Shown: positions 26,142 through 35,305, counted from the stretch's first letter. The stretch: DNA of 64,000 nt from Pseudomonas sp. CFII64 (GCF_000416235.1 NZ_ATLO01000042.1:62001-126000), one strand, 5' to 3'. Numbers and translations: made by a program. The notes: a model not told the origin generated them from the letters alone.

Positions 26142-27893
26142 CTATTCGCTGCGTGTGACGCGCAGCACCTCTTCCAGCGTCGTGACACCCGCTAGTGCCT
26201 GACGCAAACCGTCTTCGTACAGGGTGCGCAAACCTCCACGCCGCGCCGCCTGTTCAAGGGTCCCGGAGTCGGCATGACTCATCAGCAGGCTGCGCAGCTC
26301 ATCGTTCATCACCAAAAGCTCGGTGAGTGCGCAACGGCCGTGATAACCACCACCAGGCGCGTCGGTCCGAGGTCGGTACAGCAAGATTGGACGGCGCTCG
26401 GTCAACTGCTCCAGACCATATGCCATCACTAATGCCTGCGGCGCTTCGAACGCCTCGCTATACCGGGGGTCAAGCCGGCGCACCAGTCGCTGCGCCAGAA
26501 CGCCGATTACCGTCGAGGCGATCATGTAACTCTCCACGCCCATGTCCAGCAGTCGGGTGATGCTCGCCGCCGCGCTGTTGGTGTGCAGGGTTGAAAGCAC
26601 CAGATGCCCGGTCAATGAAGACTGGATCGCGATGCGACAGGTTTCAAGGTCACGCATTTCGCCGATCATGATCACGTCCGGATCCTGGCGGACGATGGAG
26701 CGCAGCGTCATGGCGAAATCCAGGCCGATGGCCGGCTTGACCTGAATCTGATTTATGCCCTGGATCTGGTATTCCACCGGGTCTTCGACGGTAATGATCT
26801 TGCGCTCGCAAGTATTGAGCCGGGTCAGCGCGGTGTACAGCGTTGTGGTTTTGCCCGAACCGGTGGGACCGGTAACCAGGAGGATGCCGTGCGGGCGTTC
26901 CAGTAATGCCAGCAGACCTGAAAGTTGCAAGTCATCGAAGCCCAGGCTCTGCAGATCGAAACTTACGGTCTCGCGATCCAGCAGCCGCATGACTACCGAC
27001 TCCCCGAAGCTGGTGGGCACCGTCGAGACCCGCAGATCGAGTTCCTTGCCTTGCATGCGCAGCATGATCCGCCCGTCCTGAGGCAGTCTTCGTTCGGCAA
27101 TGTCCAGACGGGCCATGATCTTGATGCGAGAGATCACCGCCGGCGCCGAACTGGGTGGGGGCGCTTCGCTGTCCACCAGTATTCCGTCGACCCGATACCG
27201 GACCTTGAACTGGTTATCAAAGGGTTCGATATGGATATCCGAGGCACGCTGTTCAACGGCACGCTGCAGGATCAGGTTGACCATGCGGATGACGGGTGCT
27301 TCGCTGGCGAGGTCCTTGAGGTGTTCGATATCTTCTGCCTGGGCGGCATTATTGCTGTCGATGTCTTCAACCAGGGTGCTCATGGCCGTGCGCCCCTGAC
27401 CGTAATAGCGCTCGATCAAATTGTCGACTTCGCTGCGTGTCCCAGCCCTCATCTGCACAGGTTTACGGCATGCAAACGCCACTGCTCGCGCGGGATACGG
27501 ATCGCCCGGATCGCAGGCCAACAGTTGCAGGTGTCCTGCTTCCCAGCCTACGGGGACGACATGCTGGTGACGCAGAAATCTCTCACTGATCATTGGCAGC
27601 GGGTCCAGGGAAATTGGCGCGTCAGTAGCGCTCGTGAACGGTATGTCGAGCACTGCAGCCCAAGCCTGAGCCATCTCAAGTTCAGAGACGATCCCCAATC
27701 GGGTCAGGAGGCTGGGCAACCTGCTGTGCTCGGCACCGTTCGGTGACAAGCGTAATGCCCGGTCTATATCGGCGGGTTTGAGCCCCGCGTTGAGCATGAG
27801 CCAGTTGCATAAATCATCCAGAACGCTCGCGTCATGGTCGGGTCGCGGCACCTTTCTGGCTGGTTGGGCGTCCTCCTTTGGTAGCGTCGCCAT
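26142..27893 (-). CDS. gspE: Type II secretion ATPase GspE lacking the tetracysteine motif
   Basis: This 583-residue protein has N1/N2 domains (1-185) and a RecA-like ATPase with Walker A GPTGSGKT at 342-349, an Asp box around 368-373 and a Walker B region ending in Glu412 (VIMIGEMRD; Met replaces the usual Ile). GspE powers pseudopilus assembly. Most GspE proteins have a zinc-binding C-x-x-C ... C-x-x-C domain just before G-Y-x-G-R; here that stretch (about 472-520) has no cysteine before Cys521. The start overlaps the 3' end of the small exported-protein gene by 62 bp. A GTG at codon 15 is an alternative. Confidence 0.93.
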   Translation of the reverse strand: MATLPKEDAQPARKVPRPDHDASVLDDLCNWLMLNAGLKPADIDRALRLSPNGAEHSRLPSLLTRLGIVSELEMAQAWAAVLDIPFTSATDAPISLDPLPMISERFLRHQHVVPVGWEAGHLQLLACDPGDPYPARAVAFACRKPVQMRAGTRSEVDNLIERYYGQGRTAMSTLVEDIDSNNAAQAEDIEHLKDLASEAPVIRMVNLILQRAVEQRASDIHIEPFDNQFKVRYRVDGILVDSEAPPPSSAPAVISRIKIMARLDIAERRLPQDGRIMLRMQGKELDLRVSTVPTSFGESVVMRLLDRETVSFDLQSLGFDDLQLSGLLALLERPHGILLVTGPTGSGKTTTLYTALTRLNTCERKIITVEDPVEYQIQGINQIQVKPAIGLDFAMTLRSIVRQDPDVIMIGEMRDLETCRIAIQSSLTGHLVLSTLHTNSAAASITRLLDMGVESYMIASTVIGVLAQRLVRRLDPRYSEAFEAPQALVMAYGLEQLTERRPILLYRPRTDAPGGGYHGRCALTELLVMNDELRSLLMSHADSGTLEQAARRGGLRTLYEDGLRQALAGVTTLEEVLRVTRSE

Positions 27894-28044
27894 GTTTGTT
27901 GCCCGCCGCTTTGCTGTCGTGAGTCTGGGTCATGACTTTCGAATCCGGAGCACCTGAGGTGTTGGTCGAATCGGCTCCCTTGGCAATAGTTGAAACAGCG
28001 AAGATCACACAGAAGACTGCACACATCTGCATTGAGCGCCTCAT
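27832..28044 (-). CDS. Small exported protein at the head of the T2SS operon
   Basis: This 70-residue protein starts with a basic N-terminus and a hydrophobic stretch ending near A-K-G-A, a typical signal peptide (about 1-24). The rest is hydrophilic, rich in Ser/Thr/Lys/Gly and without a recognised domain. A strong TGGAGG site lies 6-7 bases before the ATG. It overlaps gspE by 62 bp in another frame. I do not recognise its family. It may be translated to couple gspE expression, or act in the periplasm. Confidence 0.6.
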   Translation of the reverse strand: MRRSMQMCAVFCVIFAVSTIAKGADSTNTSGAPDSKVMTQTHDSKAAGNKHGDATKGGRPTSQKGAATRP

Positions 28045-28508
28045 TTAAACCTCCAACTTAGTTAGCTAAGCAATTACTTTGAATGTACTGTTTTTCACAC
28101 CACTCAAGCACAGAGAACCTTAGTCGTCCGTTGTTCCATCCGCAACTTGAAATCGCTAATTCGGCGTAAATAGCCTGCCATTTAAAAAAGGGGGGCTCTT
28201 TAGAAGAATTCATAATAACCGCTTCGCCCGATATGTTTGACAGCCCCTAATGTTTGGGAGTCCTATGCAAACGTCATTATCCGGCGCAGTCCGGAAAGCA
28301 TGATGACACCGGATATACGAGGCGGGATAAACGGATCCAATCAGTAGCACTCAGCACGGAACCGACCATGAAGTGGATATGAGGCCGTGCGCCTTTATCA
28401 GGGCATCTAAGATTGAAGTCTGTATCGCCCGATTAACAGTTTGCCCTCGTTGTCGTTATTATTGCGCCTGGCTCTCTCCCGGGAGGGTCGTCGGCGGGAG
28501 TAATTAAA
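28045..28508. promoter_or_regulatory. Divergent promoter region between the T2SS operon and the GH3 gene
   Basis: This 464-bp region must hold the promoters of both units. The one clear structure is CTTAG-TTAG-CTAAG (28057-28070), a short palindrome directly upstream of the ribosome site of the small exported-protein gene. A CTCCCGGGAG palindrome lies near 28476-28485, just before the GH3 gene. I see no clear Pho box, although the Hxc system of P. aeruginosa is phosphate regulated. No further gene is supported here. Confidence 0.5.
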
Positions 28509-31262
28509 ATGAGAAAAACAAACTCGCCTAAACTTGCAACAGCTTTCACCCTTCTTGCTATCAGCGTCGCACAAGTGTACAGCGGCCCGCTCTCGGCCCG
28601 AACGCTTGGGCAGGCTAATACCATGGCGCAACAAACGCTCAGCCAGATGACCCTGGAGGAAAAATTCAGCTACATAAGCGGTACCGGCGGTTGGGATGTC
28701 AAGCCGCTGCCCCGCTTCAATTTGCCGCAAATCCTCGGCGCCGACGGCGGATTGGGCGTGCGCTATACCAACCAGGGTAACGATCAAGGCGTGGTCTACC
28801 CCAGCGGACCCAATCTGGCGGCCACTTTCAATCTGCGCCGGGCGGTGGATTTCGGCCGGGCCTTGGGCTATGACACCGCCACTGGCGGATATCACTACAT
28901 CACGGGCCCCGGCATGAACATGTATCGAATGCCGTATGGAGGGCGTAACTTCGAATACCTGACTGGAGAAGACCCATTCCTCGGCGCAAGCATGGCGCCG
29001 GCAGTGATCAACGGTATTCAATCGCGAGGTATTTGGGCGGACGCCAAGCACTTCGCCGCCAATGATCAGGAAACCAATCGTTTTGTCCTTGATCAGAGCA
29101 TGCCTGAGCGGGTTTTGCGAGAGATGACAATGCCGCCCTTTGAGTCCGCGTCCAAGAACGGAAAAGTTGCCTTGATGATGTGCTCGTTCCAGAAAGTGAA
29201 TGGCGAGTTTGTATGCGAAAACAGTCATTTGTTGCGGGACATCCTGAAGCAAGGTTGGGGTTATCAGGGCTTCGTGCAATCGGATTATGGAGCGGTCGTC
29301 AACGGCTTGAATGCTGCCCAGGGTGGCACCGATATAGAGATGCTGTTCGGCGTGCAAATGAACAGCACGACACTGACGCCCTATATCGAGAGCGGTGTAT
29401 TAAGTGTCGCCACCATCGACGACAAAGTACTGCGTATACTCCGGCAGATTTATTTATTCGATTTTGATACTTACGTGCCATCTACCGCCCACGACATGGA
29501 CAATCCTGCCAGCAACCAGGCGGCTTTAAACGTGGCGCGGGAAGGTATCGTATTGCTGAAAAACAAAGATAACTTTTTGCCACTGGATCGCAATGTGGTG
29601 AGAAAGATTGCGGTGGTCGGTGTGCTGGGTAAATACGCACCACCCATTGGCTTTGGCAGCGCGTATGTGTCGGCGCGCAACTACATCAGTGAAGTGAGTG
29701 GCATGCGCCAAGTCGCTTCGAACGCGCAGGTCACTTTCCTCGACAGCCTGTCTCTGGATCCGCAAGCGGCGGTATGGACTCACCTGGACAGTGACGGCAC
29801 CACCTCCGTACCGGGCATGACCGCCGAGTACTTCACCAACCCCGACTGGTCCGGCACCCCGGCAGCCACCAGAACCGAAACCTACGTCGATCTCAACTGG
29901 GACAGCGACGAGAATCTGCCCACCGACGGCAACGACCGCAACACCTCGATCCGCTGGAGCGGCAGGATCACGCCGACGATCAGCGGCGAGCATGTGTTCA
30001 AGGTACGGGCGGACGGCTTGATCCGGCTGCGGATCAACGGCCAGCAGATCCTCGATAACGGCGACGGTGAACCGCTGCCCAATAACCCGATTCCACCCAC
30101 TATTCCGGCTTACACCAAGTACACGCTGGAAGCCGGCCAGACCTACGACGTGATGCTGGAGTATTCGCGCAGGCCTGCTTATGTCGCGAGCCTGGGCGGT
30201 TACACCGGGGTCCGCTTCAGCTGGGCTTCACTGGTGGCGCCGGACGATATCGCGTCCTACGACGCGGTGGTGGTGGCGGCGGGCAACAGCAACGAGTACG
30301 AAGGCGAAGGCTGGGACCACATGTTCGAGTTGCCGGAATACCAAGGCCAAATGATCCAGAGCATCGCCGCGCAGAACCCGAAAACCATCGTGGCGCTGCA
30401 TGGCGGGACGGGGCTCAAAGTCAGTGACTGGGTCGACCAGGTCTCGGGCCTTCTGCATGCGTTCTATCCTGGCCAGAATGGCGGGCAGGCATTGGCTGAG
30501 ATCATTTTCGGCCGCGTCAATCCTTCCGCCAAACTGCCGATCAGCCTGGAGCGAGATATTCAGGACAACCCTCTGTTCTCCTACTTCCCGCAGTTCGACA
30601 ACGAAGGCGTGATCACTCAGACCAGCTACGCCAATGACTTGCTATCGGGCTATCGCGGGTACGAGAAAAAAGGCACAACGCCGCTTTACCCCTTTGGCTA
30701 CGGGCTGTCGTACACCCAGTTCAGCTATTCCGGTATCCGCATCACGCCGGCGGTGGCGCTGGGCAATACACCGGTCCAGGTCTCGTTCGACATCACCAAC
30801 ACCGGGCAACGGGCCGGCGCCGAAGTCGCTCAGCTGTACGTTGGCCAACGCAACCCGCGTCTGGAACGGCCCATCAAGGAGCTCAAGGGCTACCAGAAAG
30901 TGTTTCTGCAGCCTGGCGAACGTCAGCGGGTGACGATCGAACTTAACGGTCGCTCGCTGGCGTACTACAACCCTGCCACCAGTAACTGGGTGATCGATGG
31001 CGACACCTTCGACATCGGCGTTGGTGCAGCATCCAACGACATCCGTTTGAGGACACGCCTGCTCAGCCCTTACCGCCAGTCGCTGTCAGTCGCCAATAGC
31101 AATCCGCTGCCGCCTACGGTAGTGACCGCGACCAAGGTCACCGCCCGCCAGCTGGCCATGAACGGCAATGATGATCAGGCCAGCGGTGACGGGCTGGACA
31201 CTCCGGTGCCCGCGCCAGTGACGCCGCCCGGAAATGGAAACTCAGGAGGCAGCACTCAATAA
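28509..31262 (+). CDS. Exported GH3 beta-glycosidase with PA14 domain
   Basis: This 917-residue protein begins with a signal peptide (about 1-30, ending S-A-R-T). The GH3 N-domain follows, with K-H-F at 180-182 and the nucleophile Asp259 (QSDYGA). The C-domain is interrupted by a PA14 domain (about 437-560) and is followed by a fibronectin-III-like domain. A Pro/Gly/Ser-rich tail ends the protein. Such enzymes hydrolyse beta-glucosides or related plant glycans. GGGAG precedes the ATG. It is divergent from the T2SS operon, which makes it a plausible secreted substrate (inference). Confidence 0.92.
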   Translation: MRKTNSPKLATAFTLLAISVAQVYSGPLSARTLGQANTMAQQTLSQMTLEEKFSYISGTGGWDVKPLPRFNLPQILGADGGLGVRYTNQGNDQGVVYPSGPNLAATFNLRRAVDFGRALGYDTATGGYHYITGPGMNMYRMPYGGRNFEYLTGEDPFLGASMAPAVINGIQSRGIWADAKHFAANDQETNRFVLDQSMPERVLREMTMPPFESASKNGKVALMMCSFQKVNGEFVCENSHLLRDILKQGWGYQGFVQSDYGAVVNGLNAAQGGTDIEMLFGVQMNSTTLTPYIESGVLSVATIDDKVLRILRQIYLFDFDTYVPSTAHDMDNPASNQAALNVAREGIVLLKNKDNFLPLDRNVVRKIAVVGVLGKYAPPIGFGSAYVSARNYISEVSGMRQVASNAQVTFLDSLSLDPQAAVWTHLDSDGTTSVPGMTAEYFTNPDWSGTPAATRTETYVDLNWDSDENLPTDGNDRNTSIRWSGRITPTISGEHVFKVRADGLIRLRINGQQILDNGDGEPLPNNPIPPTIPAYTKYTLEAGQTYDVMLEYSRRPAYVASLGGYTGVRFSWASLVAPDDIASYDAVVVAAGNSNEYEGEGWDHMFELPEYQGQMIQSIAAQNPKTIVALHGGTGLKVSDWVDQVSGLLHAFYPGQNGGQALAEIIFGRVNPSAKLPISLERDIQDNPLFSYFPQFDNEGVITQTSYANDLLSGYRGYEKKGTTPLYPFGYGLSYTQFSYSGIRITPAVALGNTPVQVSFDITNTGQRAGAEVAQLYVGQRNPRLERPIKELKGYQKVFLQPGERQRVTIELNGRSLAYYNPATSNWVIDGDTFDIGVGAASNDIRLRTRLLSPYRQSLSVANSNPLPPTVVTATKVTARQLAMNGNDDQASGDGLDTPVPAPVTPPGNGNSGGSTQ

Positions 31263-31291
31263 GACAGTACCCATTCTTCGCAACCAGATAG

Positions 31292-31312
31292 CCAGGCCGG
31301 CCGACGGCCTGG
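31292..31312. terminator. GC-rich hairpin between convergent genes
   Basis: CCAGGCCG (31292-31299) pairs with CGGCCTGG (31305-31312) around GCCGA, 30 bp after the GH3 stop. There is no good T run on either side. It may still stabilise or end the transcript. Confidence 0.4.
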
Positions 31313-31389
31313 TTATAGGTTCGTGCTCGCGGCATGACTTTGTCGCTGTCCAAACGTGAATAGTGTCGTGTGGTATCGATTCCTGCGGA

Positions 31390-31806
31390 TCAGGACCCTG
31401 AGTCCGCGTCTGTCTCGCAGGCCCGTGCCAGCGCTTGTGTATCGACATACTCCCGGATGTTCGTCAGTTTTCCATTTCGCACGGTAATGGCGAAGACCCA
31501 ATCGTCCTGCCACGTTTTATTAGTGGCTTTGATTTTCCCTCTGGCGAAGCCGACGACCAGAACCCGGTCACCCTGCGCCACGTATTCGTGGAACTCCATG
31601 ACTGATGTTTCCATCTTTTCGGAAGCCTTCTGAAGCAGATCTGCCAATCCCGCGTGCCCGCGATGCGTGCCAGCCAGCGGCCAGTCCTCGCCCGGAATGA
31701 TCCATTCAATATCTTCGCAAACCAGCGCCAACAGATCTCGCCTATTGCTGCGGCCCATTGCTGTAAAAAAGGCCTTAACAACCTGGACATTCTTTTGTGC
31801 GTTCAT
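31390..31806 (-). CDS. SnoaL-like/NTF2-fold protein
   Basis: This 138-residue protein fits the SnoaL-like NTF2 fold, a cone-shaped pocket used by small isomerases, hydrolases and binding proteins. Seen features are the start VVKAFFTAMGR, then EWIIPG and HEYVAQGDRVLVVG. The start at 31806 follows GGAGAG, while an earlier in-frame start at 31869 lacks a site. It is the last gene of a three-gene operon with two Rossmann-fold proteins. Its own activity is unknown. Confidence 0.82.
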   Translation of the reverse strand: MNAQKNVQVVKAFFTAMGRSNRRDLLALVCEDIEWIIPGEDWPLAGTHRGHAGLADLLQKASEKMETSVMEFHEYVAQGDRVLVVGFARGKIKATNKTWQDDWVFAITVRNGKLTNIREYVDTQALARACETDADSGS

Positions 31807-31896
31807 CGAAATCTCTCCGTTTCTCTCGCATCTGATCGAGTCCGTTCCAATCAGATGCCTTGTGGACATGCTGGCGAGGAACGTCGTGTCGGCGAT

Positions 31897-32517
31897 TCAG
31901 CCGATATCGACGTTCAGGGCGATGTCCCAGGTGCCTGCGCCATTTTTTGCAAGGCCGATCATCATCAGGCCGAGCGCCTCGAGCGTCTGGGCCATGTGCA
32001 GACCGCCGACATCCAACGGACGCAGCCCGAGACTCTCGATGAACGTCGAGACGCGCGCCTTGGCCTGCGGATCGTCGGCGGCGATGAACGTGTCGAGGCG
32101 CCCACCCTTGGCAAGGACGTGGCCGAAAAGAGTGTTGAACGCTTTCACGACATGTGCGCTGGCGGGGGCGATCCTGGCGATCTCCTGCGCACCAGAACTG
32201 CCGGTGGGAGAGACAAGGCTCGTGAGGTCCGGGGAGGCCGTGTTGGTGATGTCGATAATCACCTTGCCGCCGAGCGCGTCCCCGTAGTCGGCCACCACCG
32301 ACGCCGCACCGGTGTACGGCACGGCGAGGATGACGATGTCGCCGGCCGGAGTGGCCCCGTACTCCCCTGTGGTCGCTCCGGCTGCGAGCTTGTCGGCCAG
32401 CGCCTGCGCTTTGGCGGGGTCGCGGCTGACCACCTCAACGGTGTATCCAGCCTTGGCGGTACGCCCGGCAATCGCCGCGGCCATTGCTCCTGAACCGATG
32501 ATGCTGATAGTGCTCAT
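31897..32517 (-). CDS. F420-dependent NADP reductase-like protein
   Basis: This 206-residue protein has a Rossmann loop GSGAMAAAIA and the fold of NADPH:F420 oxidoreductases (NADP-binding, coenzyme-F420-reductase family). Pseudomonas is not known to depend on F420, so it probably acts on another substrate or cofactor. GGAG precedes the start. It sits between an SDR gene and a SnoaL-like gene. Confidence 0.85.
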   Translation of the reverse strand: MSTISIIGSGAMAAAIAGRTAKAGYTVEVVSRDPAKAQALADKLAAGATTGEYGATPAGDIVILAVPYTGAASVVADYGDALGGKVIIDITNTASPDLTSLVSPTGSSGAQEIARIAPASAHVVKAFNTLFGHVLAKGGRLDTFIAADDPQAKARVSTFIESLGLRPLDVGGLHMAQTLEALGLMMIGLAKNGAGTWDIALNVDIG

Positions 32518-32619
32518 GTGTAATCTCCAAAAATGAGTTGGGGTATTGCCCGCCGTCTCTGAACGGGCTTCCCCCGGTAAATAGCCAGTGTGTGCCAGGC
32601 CGCATCCGCCTCAGTTCAT

Positions 32620-33585
32620 TCAGGCGGCAGGGAAGTAATGGCCGTTGTCCATATCGGCAAACAGGCCGGGCTGCATGGGTGTCCAGCCGAGCGTCTGGCG
32701 CGTGATAGCGTTCGACGCCGGGGTGTCCAGCGTCACCAGGTTCGCTAGGAAACCGAAGAAACCTGGCCCCATCATTACGTCCACGGGGATGGGCACGGCG
32801 GGAAGGTTCAGACGGCTGCCAATGGCCTGCGCGATCTCGCGGTACGGGATAGACCCCTCGGCAACCGCATGCCAGCATCTGCCAGCGGGCCCCTTCTCCA
32901 GAGCCAGACGGAACAGGGTAGCGAGGTCGCGGGCATGCACTGCCGCCCACCGGTTGGCGCCGTCGCCGGGGAAGCCAACGACGCCCTTTTCCTTTGCTTG
33001 CCCGATAAGGACCTGAAGGAAGCCGGCCTTGTCGGTTGAGCTGTGCATGATTTCAGAAATGCGTACGACCGAAGACCGCACGCCCCGCTCTGCGAGACCG
33101 ATTACGGTGAGCTCCACGATGTTACGAACCCGCAGGGAGCCCTTATATTGGTCGCCATCCGGAGAAAGAGCCGGATCCTCCTCGGTCGCCGGTCGGCTCT
33201 GGAGCGGCCCGGGAACCGGCCAACCCTCGGTAGTCGGCGAACCGATGCTTCCCGACACGACCAGCGGCTTTCCCGTTCCAGCCAGGGCATCACCATATGC
33301 GAGCATGATCCGGACCTCCGCTGCGGCAACAGCGTCGATCCCACCGACCGGAAGCAGATCTTGTCTGTGCGCGACGTGGATCACGCCGTCGGCGGCTTCA
33401 GCCGCCTCCTTGAGCCCGTCAAGATCATCGAGATCACCGCGACGCACCTTTGCGCCGAGCGCGGTGAGCGCCTGCGCCGCACTGTCCGACCGGGCCAAGG
33501 CGGTGACCTCGTGGCCGGCGGCGATGAGGTCGGCAATGATGTACGGACCGGAATGGCCGGTCCCGCCAGTGACGAATACGTGCAT
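32620..33585 (-). CDS. NAD(P)-binding SDR/NmrA-like protein
   Basis: This 321-residue extended SDR begins MHVFVTGGTGHSG and has RGDLDDLDGL at the end of beta 3. It is paralogous to the SDR at 6012-6899, and no clear Y-x-x-x-K is visible. AAGGAG precedes ATG 33585, which is preferred over an in-frame start at 33747 that would cover the operator region. It is the first gene of the operon with the F420-reductase-like and SnoaL-like genes. Confidence 0.87.
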   Translation of the reverse strand: MHVFVTGGTGHSGPYIIADLIAAGHEVTALARSDSAAQALTALGAKVRRGDLDDLDGLKEAAEAADGVIHVAHRQDLLPVGGIDAVAAAEVRIMLAYGDALAGTGKPLVVSGSIGSPTTEGWPVPGPLQSRPATEEDPALSPDGDQYKGSLRVRNIVELTVIGLAERGVRSSVVRISEIMHSSTDKAGFLQVLIGQAKEKGVVGFPGDGANRWAAVHARDLATLFRLALEKGPAGRCWHAVAEGSIPYREIAQAIGSRLNLPAVPIPVDVMMGPGFFGFLANLVTLDTPASNAITRQTLGWTPMQPGLFADMDNGHYFPAA

Positions 33586-33729
33586 GTTGATGCTCCTTGT
33601 AACAGATGTGATGCGATAAATTCTGCGAGTGCACTCAGCCGAGAAGGCTGACGCCGATTGAGAAACTGGTGTGTTTGACGGAGTGGGAGATCCGGCGATC
33701 GCGCTCAACGTACGAGCCATGCTGGTCTT

Positions 33730-33752
33730 GTCACTTGCAAAAAGCAAGTGAC
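33730..33752. promoter_or_regulatory. Perfect 23-bp palindrome upstream of the SDR operon
   Basis: GTCACTTGC-AAAAA-GCAAGTGAC has perfect 9-bp arms around a 5-base spacer. A further related half site (ACTTGTGA) follows at about 33764-33771. It lies 145 bp from the SDR start and about 47 bp before the ATG of a putative regulator remnant. The symmetry suits a dimeric winged-helix (HxlR-type) or TetR repressor. Confidence 0.6.
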
Positions 33753-33798
33753 TTACAGAAACTTACTTGTGAAATACAATCGACATTACAATCCAGCC

Positions 33799-33915
33799 AT
33801 GAAAAACAACATCCAAAGAGGACGGGGGTCGGTCGAACGCGGAGGCTCCGCTCACGGCGTCTCATCGATTGCGCTGATGATTACTATCGAAAGGCCCGTC
33901 TGTCTGCTTGCCAAA
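33799..33915 (+). pseudogene. Possible remnant of an HxlR-type regulator gene
   Basis: An ATG at 33799 opens MKNNIQRGRGSVERGGSAHG, which weakly resembles the N-terminus of HxlR regulators that precede SDR genes (R-G-S-x-x-G ... A-L). The resemblance stops after ~30 residues, and the frame runs into the MFS gene. No ribosome site is seen. I propose a truncated regulator but cannot exclude non-coding DNA. The rest of 33586-33997 holds only the palindrome. Confidence 0.25.
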
Positions 33916-33997
33916 CGTGACTCCTATAATCGCCTCCCGTTTTCTCCCCCCGCTCCCCGTCTGCCGTCAGGCGACCTTCCCCCTGGAATCCAGCACT

Positions 33998-35224
33998 ATG
34001 CCAAGCGCCAGCACAGCCCCTCACGACCGCCCCGAACATAGTCAACAGAGCGTCAAACAGCAGTGGCTGGCGATTCTCTCGGTCGCCGTGGGTGCCTTTG
34101 CGTTGGTTACCAGTGAGTTCCTTCCCGTGGGCGTCCTCAACGATGTCGCCAGCGACCTCGGGATCAGTGCAGGCCACGCCGGCCTGATGGTGACTTTGCC
34201 CGGCATAGCAGCCGCCCTCGCCGCGCCCTTACTGTCTGTGGGCATTGGCGCGATGGACCGACGCTATCTGCTGATCGGCCTGACGCTGATAATGATCATC
34301 GCCAACTCGGTCGTGGCCTACGCCAGCGACTTCAGCCTGCTGCTGTTCGGCCGCGTACTATTGGGCATCAGCATCGGCGGCTTCTGGGCTACCGCGATTG
34401 CCCTCAGCGGCCGCCTGGCCCCCAAGGGAGTGGGCGTAGCTCAGGCCACCTCGATCATCATGGTCGGTGTGACTTTGGCCACCGTGCTGGGTGTGCCCGT
34501 AGGCACCTGGCTAAGTGGCCTGATGGGCTGGCGCATGACTTTCCTGGTAACCGCGCTAGTGGGTGTACCGGTGCTACTGGCGCAGATCTTCCTGCTACCG
34601 CGACTCAACCCGGACAAAGCCATTCGCATCAGTGACCTGCCGGCCTTGTTTATCAATCCACAATCGCGGGTTGGATTGATCGCTGTATTGCTGATTGGCC
34701 TGGCGCACTTTGCCGCGTACACCTACGTCGCACCGTTCTTCAAACAAAGTGCCGGCTTCGATGGGCCGACTATTGGTTCATTGCTGCTGCTCTATGGCGT
34801 GGCTGGGGTGATGGGCAATATCTTCGCCGGTTTCGCGGCCAACCGCAGCGTGCGCCACACTCTGTTGCTGGTTGCACTGATGATCGGCATCAGCACCGCG
34901 CTGTTCCCCTACTTCGCCACCGGCATGACCGGCGCAGCGATGCTGATCGCGCTCTGGGGCTTCGCTTTCGGCGCCTTCCCGGCTTGTGCCAGTATCTGGA
35001 TGTTTGTCGTAGCGCCCAAGGATGTCGAACGCGGCATGCCACTCTTCGTCGCGTTGTTCCAGGTGATTATTGCGTTGGGCTCGTTCTTCGGTGGGCAGAT
35101 CGTAGACCATCTGGGAAGCTCGGTGCTGTTGAGTCTGGCCACGGCCCTGGTGGGCTGCGGTTTTGTCACGGTGCTGGTGTTGGGGCGTAACGTCAGTAAT
35201 AGCGCGGCAGCCCAGCCCTGCTGA
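33998..35224 (+). CDS. MFS efflux transporter, NepI/DHA1-like
   Basis: This 408-residue protein has 12 predicted membrane helices. SEFLPVGVL in helix 1 and MDRRYLLIGL / LLLFGRVLLGISIGGFWA in helices 3-4 are also seen in E. coli NepI, a purine-nucleoside exporter of the DHA1 family. The substrate is not certain. ATG 33998 is preferred; an upstream in-frame start at 33908 has no support. It is followed 81 bp later by an AraC gene on the same strand. Confidence 0.9.
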   Translation: MPSASTAPHDRPEHSQQSVKQQWLAILSVAVGAFALVTSEFLPVGVLNDVASDLGISAGHAGLMVTLPGIAAALAAPLLSVGIGAMDRRYLLIGLTLIMIIANSVVAYASDFSLLLFGRVLLGISIGGFWATAIALSGRLAPKGVGVAQATSIIMVGVTLATVLGVPVGTWLSGLMGWRMTFLVTALVGVPVLLAQIFLLPRLNPDKAIRISDLPALFINPQSRVGLIAVLLIGLAHFAAYTYVAPFFKQSAGFDGPTIGSLLLLYGVAGVMGNIFAGFAANRSVRHTLLLVALMIGISTALFPYFATGMTGAAMLIALWGFAFGAFPACASIWMFVVAPKDVERGMPLFVALFQVIIALGSFFGGQIVDHLGSSVLLSLATALVGCGFVTVLVLGRNVSNSAAAQPC

Positions 35225-35305
35225 TCAGGCCGATGTAAGTAACAAAAGTGATCTTGAGCATTCCTGAGTTTTTCAAAGTGGTGCGTACAGAAACAAAATC
35301 GGCAG

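Noticed and set aside
28045..28508. Pho box in the T2SS/GH3 intergenic region
   Set aside because: I looked because the related Hxc system is phosphate regulated, but no pair of CTGTCAT-like repeats is visible.
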